Shown: positions 1 to 7,760 of the stretch, in pieces
Position numbering within the stretch: the first letter of the stretch is position 1
Layout of the letters: every line of letters starts with the position of its first letter
Source: SH-MAG3 sp035461245
GTDB lineage: Bacteria; Gemmatimonadota; Gemmatimonadetes; Longimicrobiales; RSA9
Direction of reading: 5' to 3'
Assembly: GCA_035461245.1 (NCBI GenBank)
Contig: DATHVP010000054.1
Coordinates: forward strand, 1-14,321
DNA: 14,321 nucleotides
Program-made: the position numbers and the translations under genes
Notes under the pieces: generated by a model
The model's database searches: none
What the model saw: only the letters and a program-made list of their open reading frames with translations
Told to the model about the DNA's origin: nothing

Positions 1-6
1 GGCGGC

Positions 7-744
7 TCAGGCCGCCAGGTACTCCCGCAACCCGGTCCTGACCCGGTCCCGGGCCCGGTGCAGGATGACCCGCTGATTGCTGTCCGTCAGGCCCAGCAGG
101 TGGCAGACTTCCGTCGCGTTCCGGCCCTCCACATCCCGCATGACCAGCACGTCCCGCATGCGCGCGGGCAGCAGGGCGATGGTGGCATCTATTCGGTCCG
201 CCAGCTCCCGGGACAGCATGTCCCGCTCGGGGTCTGACGCCGCGGTCCACAGGGCAGCCCGCCTGACGCCCGCTGCGGTGGTATTGCCCGCGACGATGGC
301 GTACGACGGGTCCGGCGACGGGTCCGACAGCGTGTCCGGCGCCGACGGCACGGTCAGGTCGGACAGGGATCGCCAGCGCGCCTCGATGCGGCCGCGCCGA
401 CGGGCGAGGTTCCGCAGGATCTGGAACAGCCAGGTCCTTATGGCCGAGCGGTGGCGGAACCCGGAGAAACCCTTCAGCGCCGCGAGCCACGCCTCCTGCA
501 CCACTTCCTCGGCACTGGCCTGACTGTTCACGTGCCGCATGGCCAGGCGCAGCATGGAGGGGGATAGCCGGTCCACACACGCGCGGACGGCTTCTTCGTC
601 GCCCTCACCCAGGGCGCGGGCGAGGAGCGTCTCGTCCGATTCAACGGACGACGGCGCACGGCCGGCCGGCGGCGGCAGGCAGGCGTTCGGCAGGCACCCC
701 ACGCGCTCTTCCGGAGTGCGCAGGCGCCGGGCGGGATGATTCAC
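7..744 (-). CDS. ECF-type RNA polymerase sigma-70 factor
   Basis: This 245-residue protein should direct RNA polymerase to a specific promoter set. Region 2 spans about residues 37-118, with the usual helices and a DNA-melting segment around FSGFRHRSAIRTWLFQILRN. Region 4 spans about 183-240 and contains the -35-binding helix-turn-helix (LLPARMRDVLVMRDVEG, then LTDSNQRVILHRARDRVR). The linker between the regions is long, about 65 residues, and there is a roughly 35-residue N-terminal extension with two cysteines. The GTG start at 744 is chosen because GGAGG (751-755) lies 6 nt upstream. A good promoter lies at 850-877. Many ECF genes are followed by an anti-sigma gene; that position falls outside the window. 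ECF assignment is firm, the subgroup is not known. Confidence 0.93.
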   Translation of the reverse strand: MNHPARRLRTPEERVGCLPNACLPPPAGRAPSSVESDETLLARALGEGDEEAVRACVDRLSPSMLRLAMRHVNSQASAEEVVQEAWLAALKGFSGFRHRSAIRTWLFQILRNLARRRGRIEARWRSLSDLTVPSAPDTLSDPSPDPSYAIVAGNTTAAGVRRAALWTAASDPERDMLSRELADRIDATIALLPARMRDVLVMRDVEGRNATEVCHLLGLTDSNQRVILHRARDRVRTGLREYLAA

Positions 745-790
745 GTGATTCCTCCGGTCATGGTTGACGAACGTGCAGAATGCGGAACAC

Positions 791-818
791 CCCCGGCCGG
801 GAGATATCCCGGCCGGGG
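791..818 (-). promoter_or_regulatory. Perfect 12-bp hairpin in the sigma-factor leader
   Basis: CCCCGGCCGGGA (791-802) and its exact complement (807-818) flank a 4-nt loop. No U-tract follows on either strand, so it does not look like a simple intrinsic terminator. It lies between the predicted sigma-gene promoter and the start codon, so it would be in the 5' leader about 47 nt before the GTG. It could be an attenuator, an mRNA stabiliser, or the 3' end structure of the upstream GreA-like transcript. Confidence 0.6.
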
Positions 819-849
819 GCGCACCGCGTTCGCTCAGACTGTCTGTTCT

Positions 850-877
850 ACTATAGCGAAACGGGGCTACCTGTGAA
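850..877 (-). promoter_or_regulatory. Sigma-70-like promoter for the ECF sigma gene
   Basis: On the minus strand a -35 TTCACA (872-877) and a -10 TATAGT (850-855) are separated by 16 bp. Both are close to the housekeeping consensus. Transcription would begin near 843, giving a leader of about 100 nt that contains the 791-818 hairpin. The site lies just past the end of the GreA-like gene, so the sigma gene appears to have its own promoter. Confidence 0.55.
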
Positions 878-909
878 GGCCTGCCGCTGAGTGTACCGTG
901 TCCTTCACC

Positions 910-1416
910 TCATGGACCTGCCCACATGACCTCGCGGATGCGGTCCTGTAGCGTGCGCACGCCGTGCACGCGCAGGCGACGCCGGCGGAGCGGCGCCTCG
1001 ACCGTGACGGTGTCGCCAGGCCGGGCCCCCAGCAGCGCCTGTCCAACGGGCGAGGCCAGGGACACCTGGTCGGCGTCTATGTCTATGACCGGCCCGGCCA
1101 TGAGCGTATAGGTTGCGCGGGTCCCGTCCTCCACGTCCTCGACGTCCACCGTGGACCCGAACCCGGCCCCCACGGCCGGTAGCGCCTCCGCCGGCAGGCT
1201 CGCCCATGCAGCCGTCAGCTGTCCCAGGAACCGGACGTTCCGCTGCATGGCGAGAAGCTCTGCTGACGCCGGCCCGCCGTTCCGGGAATCGGCGGCAGCG
1301 GGCGCGTGCGTGACCAGGCGCCGGGAGAGCTGCTCGAGGACCTGCTCCACCTGCTCCCGCAGCGGCACCCTGCCATGCCTTTCCGTCACCGCTGTCGCCA
1401 TGTTCGCGCCGTGCAT
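910..1416 (-). CDS. GreA/GreB-type C-terminal domain protein, divergent
   Basis: This 168-residue protein has a C-terminal half (about 85-150) that matches the FKBP-like domain of the GreA/GreB/Rnk superfamily: GFGSTVDVED, then VSLASPVGQALLGARPGDTV, the stretch that docks on RNA polymerase near the secondary channel. The N-terminal half could form two helices (about 18-38 and 52-75), as in the Gre coiled coil. The tip between them (AAADSRNGGPASAE) does not show the conserved acidic DLSENAEY-type motif needed for transcript cleavage. It may therefore be a Gre-like regulator or antagonist (Gfh1- or Rnk-like) rather than a cleavage factor. The ATG at 1416 is chosen because GGAGGA (1421-1426) lies 4 nt upstream; the open frame extends to 1680 but that part is low-complexity and non-homologous in style. 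It is divergent from the DinB-like gene. Confidence 0.8.
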   Translation of the reverse strand: MHGANMATAVTERHGRVPLREQVEQVLEQLSRRLVTHAPAAADSRNGGPASAELLAMQRNVRFLGQLTAAWASLPAEALPAVGAGFGSTVDVEDVEDGTRATYTLMAGPVIDIDADQVSLASPVGQALLGARPGDTVTVEAPLRRRRLRVHGVRTLQDRIREVMWAGP

Positions 1417-1466
1417 CGTCTCCTCCCCGGACTGCCCTTGTTCTGCCTGCCGTGCATTGCGCCACG

Positions 1467-1486
1467 TCAGGTGCCGACTTACCTGA
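1467..1486. promoter_or_regulatory. Inverted repeat in a divergent intergenic region
   Basis: TCAGGT (1467-1472) and ACCTGA (1481-1486) form a 6-bp inverted repeat with an 8-bp centre. It sits between the divergent GreA-like and DinB-like genes. The geometry suits a dimeric regulator, but a 6-bp match may be chance and no clear flanking promoter was recognised. Confidence 0.2.
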
Positions 1487-1532
1487 TGAGTGTCCGGACC
1501 AGGCGGAACGTTACAGCCGCAGGGAGGCGCCG

Positions 1533-2054
1533 ATGTCGCATCAGGAAGTGTCACAGCCGGAGGTCTGGTTGCGGGGGCCGGTGCAGGGTGTGCCGGTTGA
1601 GCTGCAGCCAGTCGCCCACGCGCTGCTGCAGGCACTCGAGGACGTGCGGCGGCTGGCGGCGGACCTGCAACCGGAGACACTGTGGCGCCGGCCGGGCGGC
1701 GCAGCCAGCATCGGCTTTCATCTCCGGCACATGACCGGCAGCCTGGACCGGCTGCTGACGTATGCGCGCGGCGAGGCGCTGTCGGATGGGCAGCGGGCGG
1801 CGCTGGCGGCGGAACACGGGGCGGACGCGTCGGTGGCCGAGCTGCTCGAGGCGTTCGAGGCGGCTGTGGCCGGCGCGCTGGACCAGTTGCGGGCGACCGC
1901 GGCGGCGGACCTCGACGCGGCGCGGGCGGTGGGCCGCGCGGGGCTGCCGTCCTCAGTTCGCGGGCTGCTCTACCATGCCGGCGAGCACACCGCCCGGCAC
2001 GCCGGCCAGATCAGTACCACGCGTCGCATCCTGGACGGTCTGGCCGCCGGCTGA
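1533..2054 (+). CDS. DinB-like (YfiT/DUF664-type) metal-binding protein
   Basis: This 173-residue protein is predicted to be a four-helix bundle of the DinB/YfiT superfamily, which binds a divalent metal through three histidines. In some members it acts as a thiol-dependent S-transferase. Candidate ligands are H66 (in GFHLRHMTGS) and H152/H156 in YHAGEHTARHAGQ, the family's C-terminal HxxxH followed by GQ. Length is normal. The ATG at 1533 has AGGGAGG (1521-1527) 5 nt upstream; the open frame continues upstream to 1452 without such support. It is divergent from the GreA-like gene and converges on the DUF2892 gene. Substrate is unknown. Confidence 0.85.
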   Translation: MSHQEVSQPEVWLRGPVQGVPVELQPVAHALLQALEDVRRLAADLQPETLWRRPGGAASIGFHLRHMTGSLDRLLTYARGEALSDGQRAALAAEHGADASVAELLEAFEAAVAGALDQLRATAAADLDAARAVGRAGLPSSVRGLLYHAGEHTARHAGQISTTRRILDGLAAG

Positions 2055-2124
2055 GGCGGCGCAGGGCCTTGGCCTGAGGTGCAGGCCGGGCCGGTTGGGC
2101 TCAGGGTTCTGGCGGATGCCTGGC

Positions 2125-2631
2125 TCAGGAGCCCAGCGGCACGCCCACGGGCTCCAGCCGATGCCCGCCGTCGCCGGCCACCAGCTCCCTGAAATCCCCG
2201 CGCACCAGCTTCAGCATCTGGATCTCCAGGTCAATCTCCCGCTGCGTGCGCATACCCAACCGGCGGTGCAGTGCCAGGGGCGGGCACCAGCCCTGAAGCG
2301 CGTGCTGGAGCAGGAACCCGGATGTGACCAGGGTCAGGATGTGCCACTTCCGGTCTGCCGCCGCGCCGAGCACCAGCCCCATGATGGCCGTGGCGGATGA
2401 CTGGAGTGTCAGCGTCCGCTCGATGCTCCACTCCTGTTCGAGCTGCGCCAGACGCAGGCCGAGCAGATCGTCGGGCAATTCGGCGTAGCCGCCGACGCGC
2501 TCGATGATGTCGGAGTCAATGCGGTCCTGTACGGGGCGGTCCGTCGCCTGGCGGATCCGGTCCGCCACGGTGATCTCGTTCAGCTCCCGCAGCAGTGTGC
2601 GGAGCAGCGTATCGGTGTCATAGAGTGTCAT
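2125..2631 (-). CDS. DUF2892/YgaP-like transmembrane domain protein
   Basis: This 168-residue protein has a polar N-terminal region (1-70), two hydrophobic helices (about 77-92 and 96-114) and the conserved GWCPP motif (114-118) followed by LHRRLGMRT. That arrangement is the signature of the DUF2892 inner-membrane domain found at the C-terminus of the rhodanese YgaP and in stand-alone proteins. No rhodanese domain is present. The single cysteine C116 lies in the family motif. The ATG at 2631 is supported by AGGAGG (2637-2642) 5 nt upstream; a longer frame to 2754 is arginine-rich and unlikely. It likely sits in the cytoplasmic membrane. It is divergent from the hybrid kinase. Function is not established. 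Confidence 0.8.
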   Translation of the reverse strand: MTLYDTDTLLRTLLRELNEITVADRIRQATDRPVQDRIDSDIIERVGGYAELPDDLLGLRLAQLEQEWSIERTLTLQSSATAIMGLVLGAAADRKWHILTLVTSGFLLQHALQGWCPPLALHRRLGMRTQREIDLEIQMLKLVRGDFRELVAGDGGHRLEPVGVPLGS

Positions 2632-2778
2632 TGGCGCCTCCTGCTGGCGGGGGTTGCAAGGACAGCGCCGTCGCCGGCAGGCCGTCCGGTTCCGTCGTCG
2701 TCCGGCGTTCCGCCCGCAAGGCAGCCGGGTCCTGCCGATCAGACTTTGGTCCACCGGCGGTGCGCATTACGTTCCTGC

Positions 2779-5175
2779 ATGATTTCACCACCATCCGTCG
2801 GGAATCCCGACGACCATCCGGACGCGGACGGCGCCTCGCTCCAGCGGGCCATGGAGATCCTGGAGGGGATCACGGGGCGCGCGGATCGCGCCCAGGCGGA
2901 GAAGCTGGCGACGGTCCTGGCGGAGCGGGACCGGCTCGCCCGGGTAGCAGGCCGCGTAGCGCGCCTGGGCGGCTGGACCATTGACCTTGCCGCCGGCGCC
3001 GTCCACTGGTCTGATGAGGTCTGCGCCATACACGATGCGCCGCCGGGCACCACCGTCACGCTGGACGAGGGCATTGAGCTGTTCGCGCCCGAGTCCCGCC
3101 CGGTGATCCGGGAGCATGTCCGGCGCTGTGCGACGGAGGGCGTCCCGTACGACCTGGAGCTGGAGAAGCTGACGCTCACCGGCCGCCGCATCTGGGTCCG
3201 CACCATCGGCGAGCCGGTCCGATCGGTCGATGGCGCCATCACGCACATACAGGGCGCGTTCCAGGACATCACCGCCCAGCGGCAGGCGCGGGCCCGGCAG
3301 CTCGAGAACGAGGCCATCCTGCGGGAGATCACCGACAACATGCGGGAGATCTTCTGGACGTTCACCCCGGATTTCAGCAGGGCCATCTACGTCAGCCCGG
3401 CGTACGCGGAAATCTGGGGCCGGCCGGTGAAGAACCTGTACGAGAACCCGGACTCCTTCCTGTCAGCGGTCCACGAAGAGGACCGCGACGCGCTGGTGGC
3501 CGCCATGGTCGCGGTCAGGGACGGCGCCGTGCAGGACGTCGAGTACCGTGTCGTCTGGCCGGACGGCCAGGTCCGGTGGGTCAGTTCGAGAGGGTACCCG
3601 GTCTACGACGACGAGGGCAGGCTCTACCGCGTTGTCGGCACCACCGCGGACATCACCGATCGCCGGCGCGCGGAGGCGGAGCGGGCGGCGGCGGAGGCGG
3701 AGTACCGGCACCTGTTCGAGACAGCGCCCTACGGCATATACGCACTGGATGCGGAGGGCAACTTCACGCAGCTCAACCCCGCCGCGGAGCGACTCCTCGA
3801 GCGACCGGCGGCAGAGTTGATGGGCCGGCATTTCTCCACGGTCATCGCCCCGGAAGACCTGGCGGTGGCACAGGACGGGTTCGACCGCGTCATCTCGGGC
3901 GCAGAGAATGACATCGAGTTTGACGAACGCATCGTGCAGGCGTCCGGCGCCGAGCGCCTGATCCGCGTCACCGAATCTGCGGTCTGGGACGGTGATCGCA
4001 TCGTGGGCACCCACGGCATCGCCCGGGACATCACGGACGACGCAGAGCGGGAGAAGAGCCTCCGCCGCGCCGAGCGCCTCGCCAGCGTCGGCACGCTCCT
4101 CAGCGGCGTGGCCCACGAACTGAACAACCCGCTCCACGCCATCGGCAACTTCGCGGAACTCATGCTGCTGGAGGAGCGCGCGGCCAATGACCGGGAGGCG
4201 CTGGAGATCATCCGCCGGGAGGCCGCCCGTGCCGCCCGCGTCGTGTCCGACCTGCGCCTGTTCGCCCGGGACACCCAGGAGGAGCGCCGGGCTGGCGGGG
4301 CCGTGGACCTGAACGAGGTGGTGCGGCACATCGTGAAGGTGCGGCGCTACTCGCTGGAGACCAGCAACGTGCAGATCCGGGAGGACCTGGCGCCGGGCCT
4401 CCCGCCCGTGCACGGGGACCGGGGCCAGCTGGAGCAGGTCCTGCTGAACCTGGTGGTCAATGCGGAGCAGGCCATGGCCGGCCAGACACGGCTGCGCCGG
4501 CTGATCCTGCGCACCCGCAACACGTCGGACGGCGTTGCCCTGCACGTGGTGGACAGCGGCGCGGGCATCCCGAAGGAGGCGCTGGAGCGGATCTTCGACC
4601 CGTTCTTCACCACCAAGCCGCCGGGAGACGGCACGGGGCTGGGGCTGGCGCTGGTGCACAGCATGGTCACGGAGCACGGCGGCCAGATCAGCGTAGAGAG
4701 CGAGGTCGGCAGCGGCACGGCGTTCCGCGTGGACCTGCCCCGGGCAACCGTGCACGAGCCGGCGCCAGTCAGCAGCAGTGAGGCACCGGGGCCGTCGTCC
4801 GGCCGCCGGGTGCTGGTGGTGGACGACGAGGCGGCCATCCGCCGGGTGGTGAGCCGGTTCCTGACGCGCCGGGGCTACGAGGTGGTGGAAGCGGCGGACG
4901 GGGGCGCCGCGTTGCGGCTGCTCAGGTCCGGCGATTTCGACGTGATCCTGTCCGACCTGCGGATGCCGGGGCTGGGCGGCGACGAGTTGCTCCGGCGGCT
5001 ACGGGCCGAGGGTGGCGGGCTGGAGCGGCGTCTGGTGTTCGTCACCGGGGACGTGGACTGGACGCCGTCGGGCGCCGATGATGACGGGCCGGAGATCCCC
5101 GTCCTCGTGAAGCCGGTCTCACTGGCTTCGCTGGCCCGGGCCATTGAGGCGGTGGTGTCCAAGAATGGCGGGTGA
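2779..5175 (+). CDS. Soluble hybrid sensor histidine kinase, 3 PAS + receiver
   Basis: This 798-residue protein has, in order: PAS domains at about 60-165, 175-290 and 306-425; a HisKA dimerisation domain with H446 in GVAHELNNPL; a HATPase with N-box N561 (NLVVNAEQAM), G1 D592 (DSGAGIP), an F-box (IFDPFFTTKP) and G2 (GTGLGLAL); and a C-terminal receiver with D682/D683 and phospho-acceptor D726 (SDLRMPG), plus the conserved T and K (VFVTGD, VLVKP). All catalytic residues are present. There is no transmembrane helix, so it should sense a cytoplasmic signal, possibly redox or a ligand. No output regulator or Hpt gene is adjacent. The start is uncertain: ATG 2779 lacks a clear ribosome binding site, and TTG 2746 or ATG 2851 in the same frame are alternatives. 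Confidence 0.93.
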   Translation: MISPPSVGNPDDHPDADGASLQRAMEILEGITGRADRAQAEKLATVLAERDRLARVAGRVARLGGWTIDLAAGAVHWSDEVCAIHDAPPGTTVTLDEGIELFAPESRPVIREHVRRCATEGVPYDLELEKLTLTGRRIWVRTIGEPVRSVDGAITHIQGAFQDITAQRQARARQLENEAILREITDNMREIFWTFTPDFSRAIYVSPAYAEIWGRPVKNLYENPDSFLSAVHEEDRDALVAAMVAVRDGAVQDVEYRVVWPDGQVRWVSSRGYPVYDDEGRLYRVVGTTADITDRRRAEAERAAAEAEYRHLFETAPYGIYALDAEGNFTQLNPAAERLLERPAAELMGRHFSTVIAPEDLAVAQDGFDRVISGAENDIEFDERIVQASGAERLIRVTESAVWDGDRIVGTHGIARDITDDAEREKSLRRAERLASVGTLLSGVAHELNNPLHAIGNFAELMLLEERAANDREALEIIRREAARAARVVSDLRLFARDTQEERRAGGAVDLNEVVRHIVKVRRYSLETSNVQIREDLAPGLPPVHGDRGQLEQVLLNLVVNAEQAMAGQTRLRRLILRTRNTSDGVALHVVDSGAGIPKEALERIFDPFFTTKPPGDGTGLGLALVHSMVTEHGGQISVESEVGSGTAFRVDLPRATVHEPAPVSSSEAPGPSSGRRVLVVDDEAAIRRVVSRFLTRRGYEVVEAADGGAALRLLRSGDFDVILSDLRMPGLGGDELLRRLRAEGGGLERRLVFVTGDVDWTPSGADDDGPEIPVLVKPVSLASLARAIEAVVSKNGG

Positions 5176-5229
5176 GGGCGGGCGGCTGAGGGCAGCGCGA
5201 CGATTGTGGCTGACGGTGATGGCCCAAGC

Positions 5230-5261
5230 AAAAAGCCCGGCGAGCTCTATGCTTGCCGGGC
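5230..5261 (-). terminator. Rho-independent terminator of tRNA-Asn
   Basis: On the minus strand GCCCGGC (5261-5255) and GCCGGGC (5241-5235) form a 7-bp stem with a 13-nt loop, followed at once by five U (5234-5230). It begins 15 nt after the tRNA 3' end. It would also stop transcripts reading through from the methylase-helicase operon. In the plus direction the stem lacks a following T-tract, so it is at best a weak end for the kinase gene. Confidence 0.8.
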
Positions 5262-5276
5262 CATACTTTATACTAG

Positions 5277-5349
5277 CTCCCGCGAGAGGACTCGAACCTC
5301 TGACCCGGTGATTAACAGTCACCTGCTCTACCAACTGAGCTACGCGGGA
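5277..5349 (-). tRNA. tRNA-Asn (GUU)
   Basis: The full cloverleaf reads on the minus strand. It has acceptor TCCCGCG/CGCGGGA, D-arm GCTC/GAGC with loop AGTTGGTA, anticodon stem GGTGA/TCACC with loop CTGTTAA (anticodon GTT), a 5-nt variable loop, T-arm AGAGG/CCTCT with loop TTCGAGT, and discriminator G. It totals 73 nt. CCA is not encoded (CTA follows), so it must be added enzymatically. It starts 11 nt after the helicase stop codon. Confidence 0.97.
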
Positions 5350-5360
5350 ATACCTTCGAG

Positions 5361-7760
5361 TCACCCAAGATAACAAGGCCGCTGGGGTCGGTCAACGGCC
5401 TCCCGGGGGTGGTCGAGTCCGGGGACGAGCTCCACACTTGCGACGATGATGAGGCCAGTGCTGTCGTCCCCCGGCACGATGGCCGAGCGGGCGCCTCCGC
5501 TTCCAGCCGCAACGGTTTCCAGCTGCCTGACCACCGTGTCGTCCGCCCCGGTCCCCTGCAATAGCGAACGCAACCTGAGTTCATCGGTGGCAGATAGCGG
5601 CGCGGCAAGCCATTCCAGGATCCGTTCCGACGTCGCACAGTCCCGGTCGTCGCCGTCGGCGGCGCGGTTCCGGAGCCAGCGGTGAACGATCCGGGCGGCC
5701 CGCGCCGCGACCGCCGTACCCGCCGCCCCGCCCGCCGCCGAGCCGTCGAGTGAGCGCCGAATGGCTTGCGCCGCTGTACGCGCCATGCGGTCCAGCCAGG
5801 CGGTGTCCGGCGCTCCCGTCGCACCCGGCAGCCGTCCCTCCAGGATGGCCACTGCCACGGATTCACCGCCGTTACCGGCCAGATCGGGCGTGCGCCCCTC
5901 GCGACACAGTGTCATCCAGGTCCGGCTGCCGTTGGCAACGCACACGAGGGCGCCGCGGTAAGGCCTGTCCCACAGGACTGCCGCGGGCCCGCACGCTTCC
6001 CTGATGCCGGCCTGTCGGGCACGACTGCCCGCAACGCGAAGTCGCGCATCGGTTTCCAGCGCTCCGTCGTCAAGCACCCGACCAGCCTGGGCCGTCGGCC
6101 GTGGCGAGGTCCATGGCGTGTCCCCACCGACGACGCGAATGTGACGCACTTTCCTGCGGATCCGTTCCATGAGTCGCAACACAGCGTCCAGGCGGCGATC
6201 AGGAACGAACACGACGCTGACGATGCTGGGATGAGGCGAGCCGAGGCGGTCAATGCGGCCGATGCGCTGGGCGAGGCGAACGGGGTTCCAGGGCACGTCA
6301 TAGCTGATCACGACACGGGCCTGCTGGAGATTCAGTCCTTCGGAAAGCACATCCGTTGCGACGAGGATCCTGACCTGCTGGTGTTGCGGGACCCGGCTTC
6401 CGGCGGTGGTGAAGCGCTGGAGCACGGCCCGGCGACTGGCCCGGACACCGCCGAGGCGTGCCTCGTCGCCGGCGATGAGAGCGACACCGCCGTCGTTTCT
6501 GAGTCCGCGCCACAGCATGCGCGCCGTGTGGCGGTATTCAGTGAAGACGAGGACACGCTCGCCAGCAAATTCCGGCAGGATGAGCTTCAGTGCAGCGAGC
6601 TTAGGCTCCGGACCTCGACACGCATCCAGGTTCGCGGCAAGGTGGCGCACGTGCTGAAGCTCGCGGCCGGCGCTGGCGATGTACGCCGCCCGGTCACGCT
6701 CGGGTGGCCAGCGTCGCAGCACCACACCGCGCATGGCGAGTTGCACCGCGCCGCCCACAGCCGGCATCAGCGAACGCTGGCTGCGGGCGTCCAGCAGGTA
6801 GCCGGCCTGCGCTGCATCCATGAACTCGGTGAGCAGCTGTTCATAGGCCCGCAGAGACGCCATGAACGCAGCAGTGCTGGACTCCAGTCGCTTGAGGAGT
6901 CCCAGGCGGAGCAGGTCCGCGGGCACCGGTTGGCCAGCCACGGCGTGAACGGGGAACGACAGTGCAGCCAGGGAACTCGCCAGCGTCCCGTCCATGGCCG
7001 GGTACGCGGCGCCCAGGTCATATCGGACGGCGCGCAGCGGCTGACGCTCGGGGAAACGAAGCTGTGCGCCCCCCGGCGTCACCGCCGCAGGGCCGTAGTT
7101 GCGCTCAATGAACGCGCGAGACCGGCGCACCATCACGTGCCGCGCCACGTTGCGAAGCGGCTCAGCCGACCCGCCGTTCGCAGCATGATGGATCGTCGCA
7201 CGGAGATCGGGGACGCCGATGTCGCAGAAGCTGTCGTCCCGGGAGAAGAGGCGCAGCAGGTGGTAGAAGTCGAAGAGCGAGTTGTTCACCGGCGTCGCCG
7301 TGAGCAGCAACACGGTGCTCTCGGCACAGAGTCGCGCGAGGACGGCGTACCGTCGCGTGCGTGGATTGCGGAAGGCGTGTGCCTCGTCCACGACGATGAG
7401 CGAGGTCGCCTTCGGAACGCTGGACGCGCGGGAGAGTGCGGAATGGGAGAGAAAGCGGCAGCCGGGCACGGATCTCAGGTGCCGGTGCCAGTGCGAGCGG
7501 AGCGCTGCCGGTGCGATGACCGCAGCCGTGCCGCCGTCGCGCATGTGTTTCCGGATAAACGCCAGCGCCACGTGCGTCTTGCCAAGCCCCACGCTGTCCG
7601 CCAGCATGGCGCCGCCGCGCAATGCCATGATGCGCTGCAGGCGGGCGGCGGCGTCGTGCTGGAAACGCGTCAGGTCGGCGCTGTCCGCCAGGGACTCTTC
7701 GCCTGCCGTAAACTTCATCATGTACAGGACCACGCCCGCCGCCGGCGCAATGGTGGTCAT
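5361..7760 (-). CDS. SNF2-family DEAH helicase, last gene of methylase operon
   Basis: This 799-residue superfamily-2 helicase or translocase has Walker A ADSVGLGKT (54-62), DEAH (125-128), motif III TATPVNN (154-160), motif V ATDVLSEGLNLQ and motif VI QRIGRIDR (starting at Q498). The DSVGLGKT and SEGLNLQ forms are typical of RapA/DrmD-like SNF2 proteins that move on double-stranded DNA. A C-terminal domain (about 560-799) begins with a WDRPYRGALVCV patch and is of unknown function. The ATG at 7760 overlaps the previous stop as ATGA, indicating translational coupling; ATG codons at residues 14-15 are less likely starts. The stop lies within the promoter region of the downstream tRNA gene. By analogy with modification-linked defence systems it probably acts with the methylase. 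No nuclease domain is visible. Confidence 0.92.
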   Translation of the reverse strand: MTTIAPAAGVVLYMMKFTAGEESLADSADLTRFQHDAAARLQRIMALRGGAMLADSVGLGKTHVALAFIRKHMRDGGTAAVIAPAALRSHWHRHLRSVPGCRFLSHSALSRASSVPKATSLIVVDEAHAFRNPRTRRYAVLARLCAESTVLLLTATPVNNSLFDFYHLLRLFSRDDSFCDIGVPDLRATIHHAANGGSAEPLRNVARHVMVRRSRAFIERNYGPAAVTPGGAQLRFPERQPLRAVRYDLGAAYPAMDGTLASSLAALSFPVHAVAGQPVPADLLRLGLLKRLESSTAAFMASLRAYEQLLTEFMDAAQAGYLLDARSQRSLMPAVGGAVQLAMRGVVLRRWPPERDRAAYIASAGRELQHVRHLAANLDACRGPEPKLAALKLILPEFAGERVLVFTEYRHTARMLWRGLRNDGGVALIAGDEARLGGVRASRRAVLQRFTTAGSRVPQHQQVRILVATDVLSEGLNLQQARVVISYDVPWNPVRLAQRIGRIDRLGSPHPSIVSVVFVPDRRLDAVLRLMERIRRKVRHIRVVGGDTPWTSPRPTAQAGRVLDDGALETDARLRVAGSRARQAGIREACGPAAVLWDRPYRGALVCVANGSRTWMTLCREGRTPDLAGNGGESVAVAILEGRLPGATGAPDTAWLDRMARTAAQAIRRSLDGSAAGGAAGTAVAARAARIVHRWLRNRAADGDDRDCATSERILEWLAAPLSATDELRLRSLLQGTGADDTVVRQLETVAAGSGGARSAIVPGDDSTGLIIVASVELVPGLDHPREAVDRPQRPCYLG
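5367..5395 (-). promoter_or_regulatory. tRNA-Asn promoter inside the helicase 3' end
   Basis: On the minus strand a -35 TTGACC (5390-5395) and a -10 TATCTT (5367-5372) are separated by exactly 17 bp. Initiation would fall near 5360, about 11 nt before the mature tRNA 5' end, a usual tRNA leader length. The -35 overlaps helicase codons near residue 790 and the stop codon lies just past the -10. Confidence 0.6.

Noticed and set aside
791..818. Hairpin read as an intrinsic terminator
   Set aside because: There is no U-tract on either side; it lies downstream of a good promoter for the sigma gene.
1417..1680. N-terminal extension of the GreA-like frame
   Set aside because: It is Pro/Ala/Arg-rich, crosses the divergent intergenic region and the DinB start, and a better start with a strong ribosome site lies at 1416.
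3463..4755. 430-residue open frame on minus, antisense to the hybrid kinase
   Set aside because: It is a shadow of the kinase coding frame with no start signal or domain.
5230..5349. tRNA-Asn 3' end as an attachment site of a mobile element
   Set aside because: No integrase gene and no repeat of the tRNA 3' end was found in the window; the cassette lies on the 5' side.
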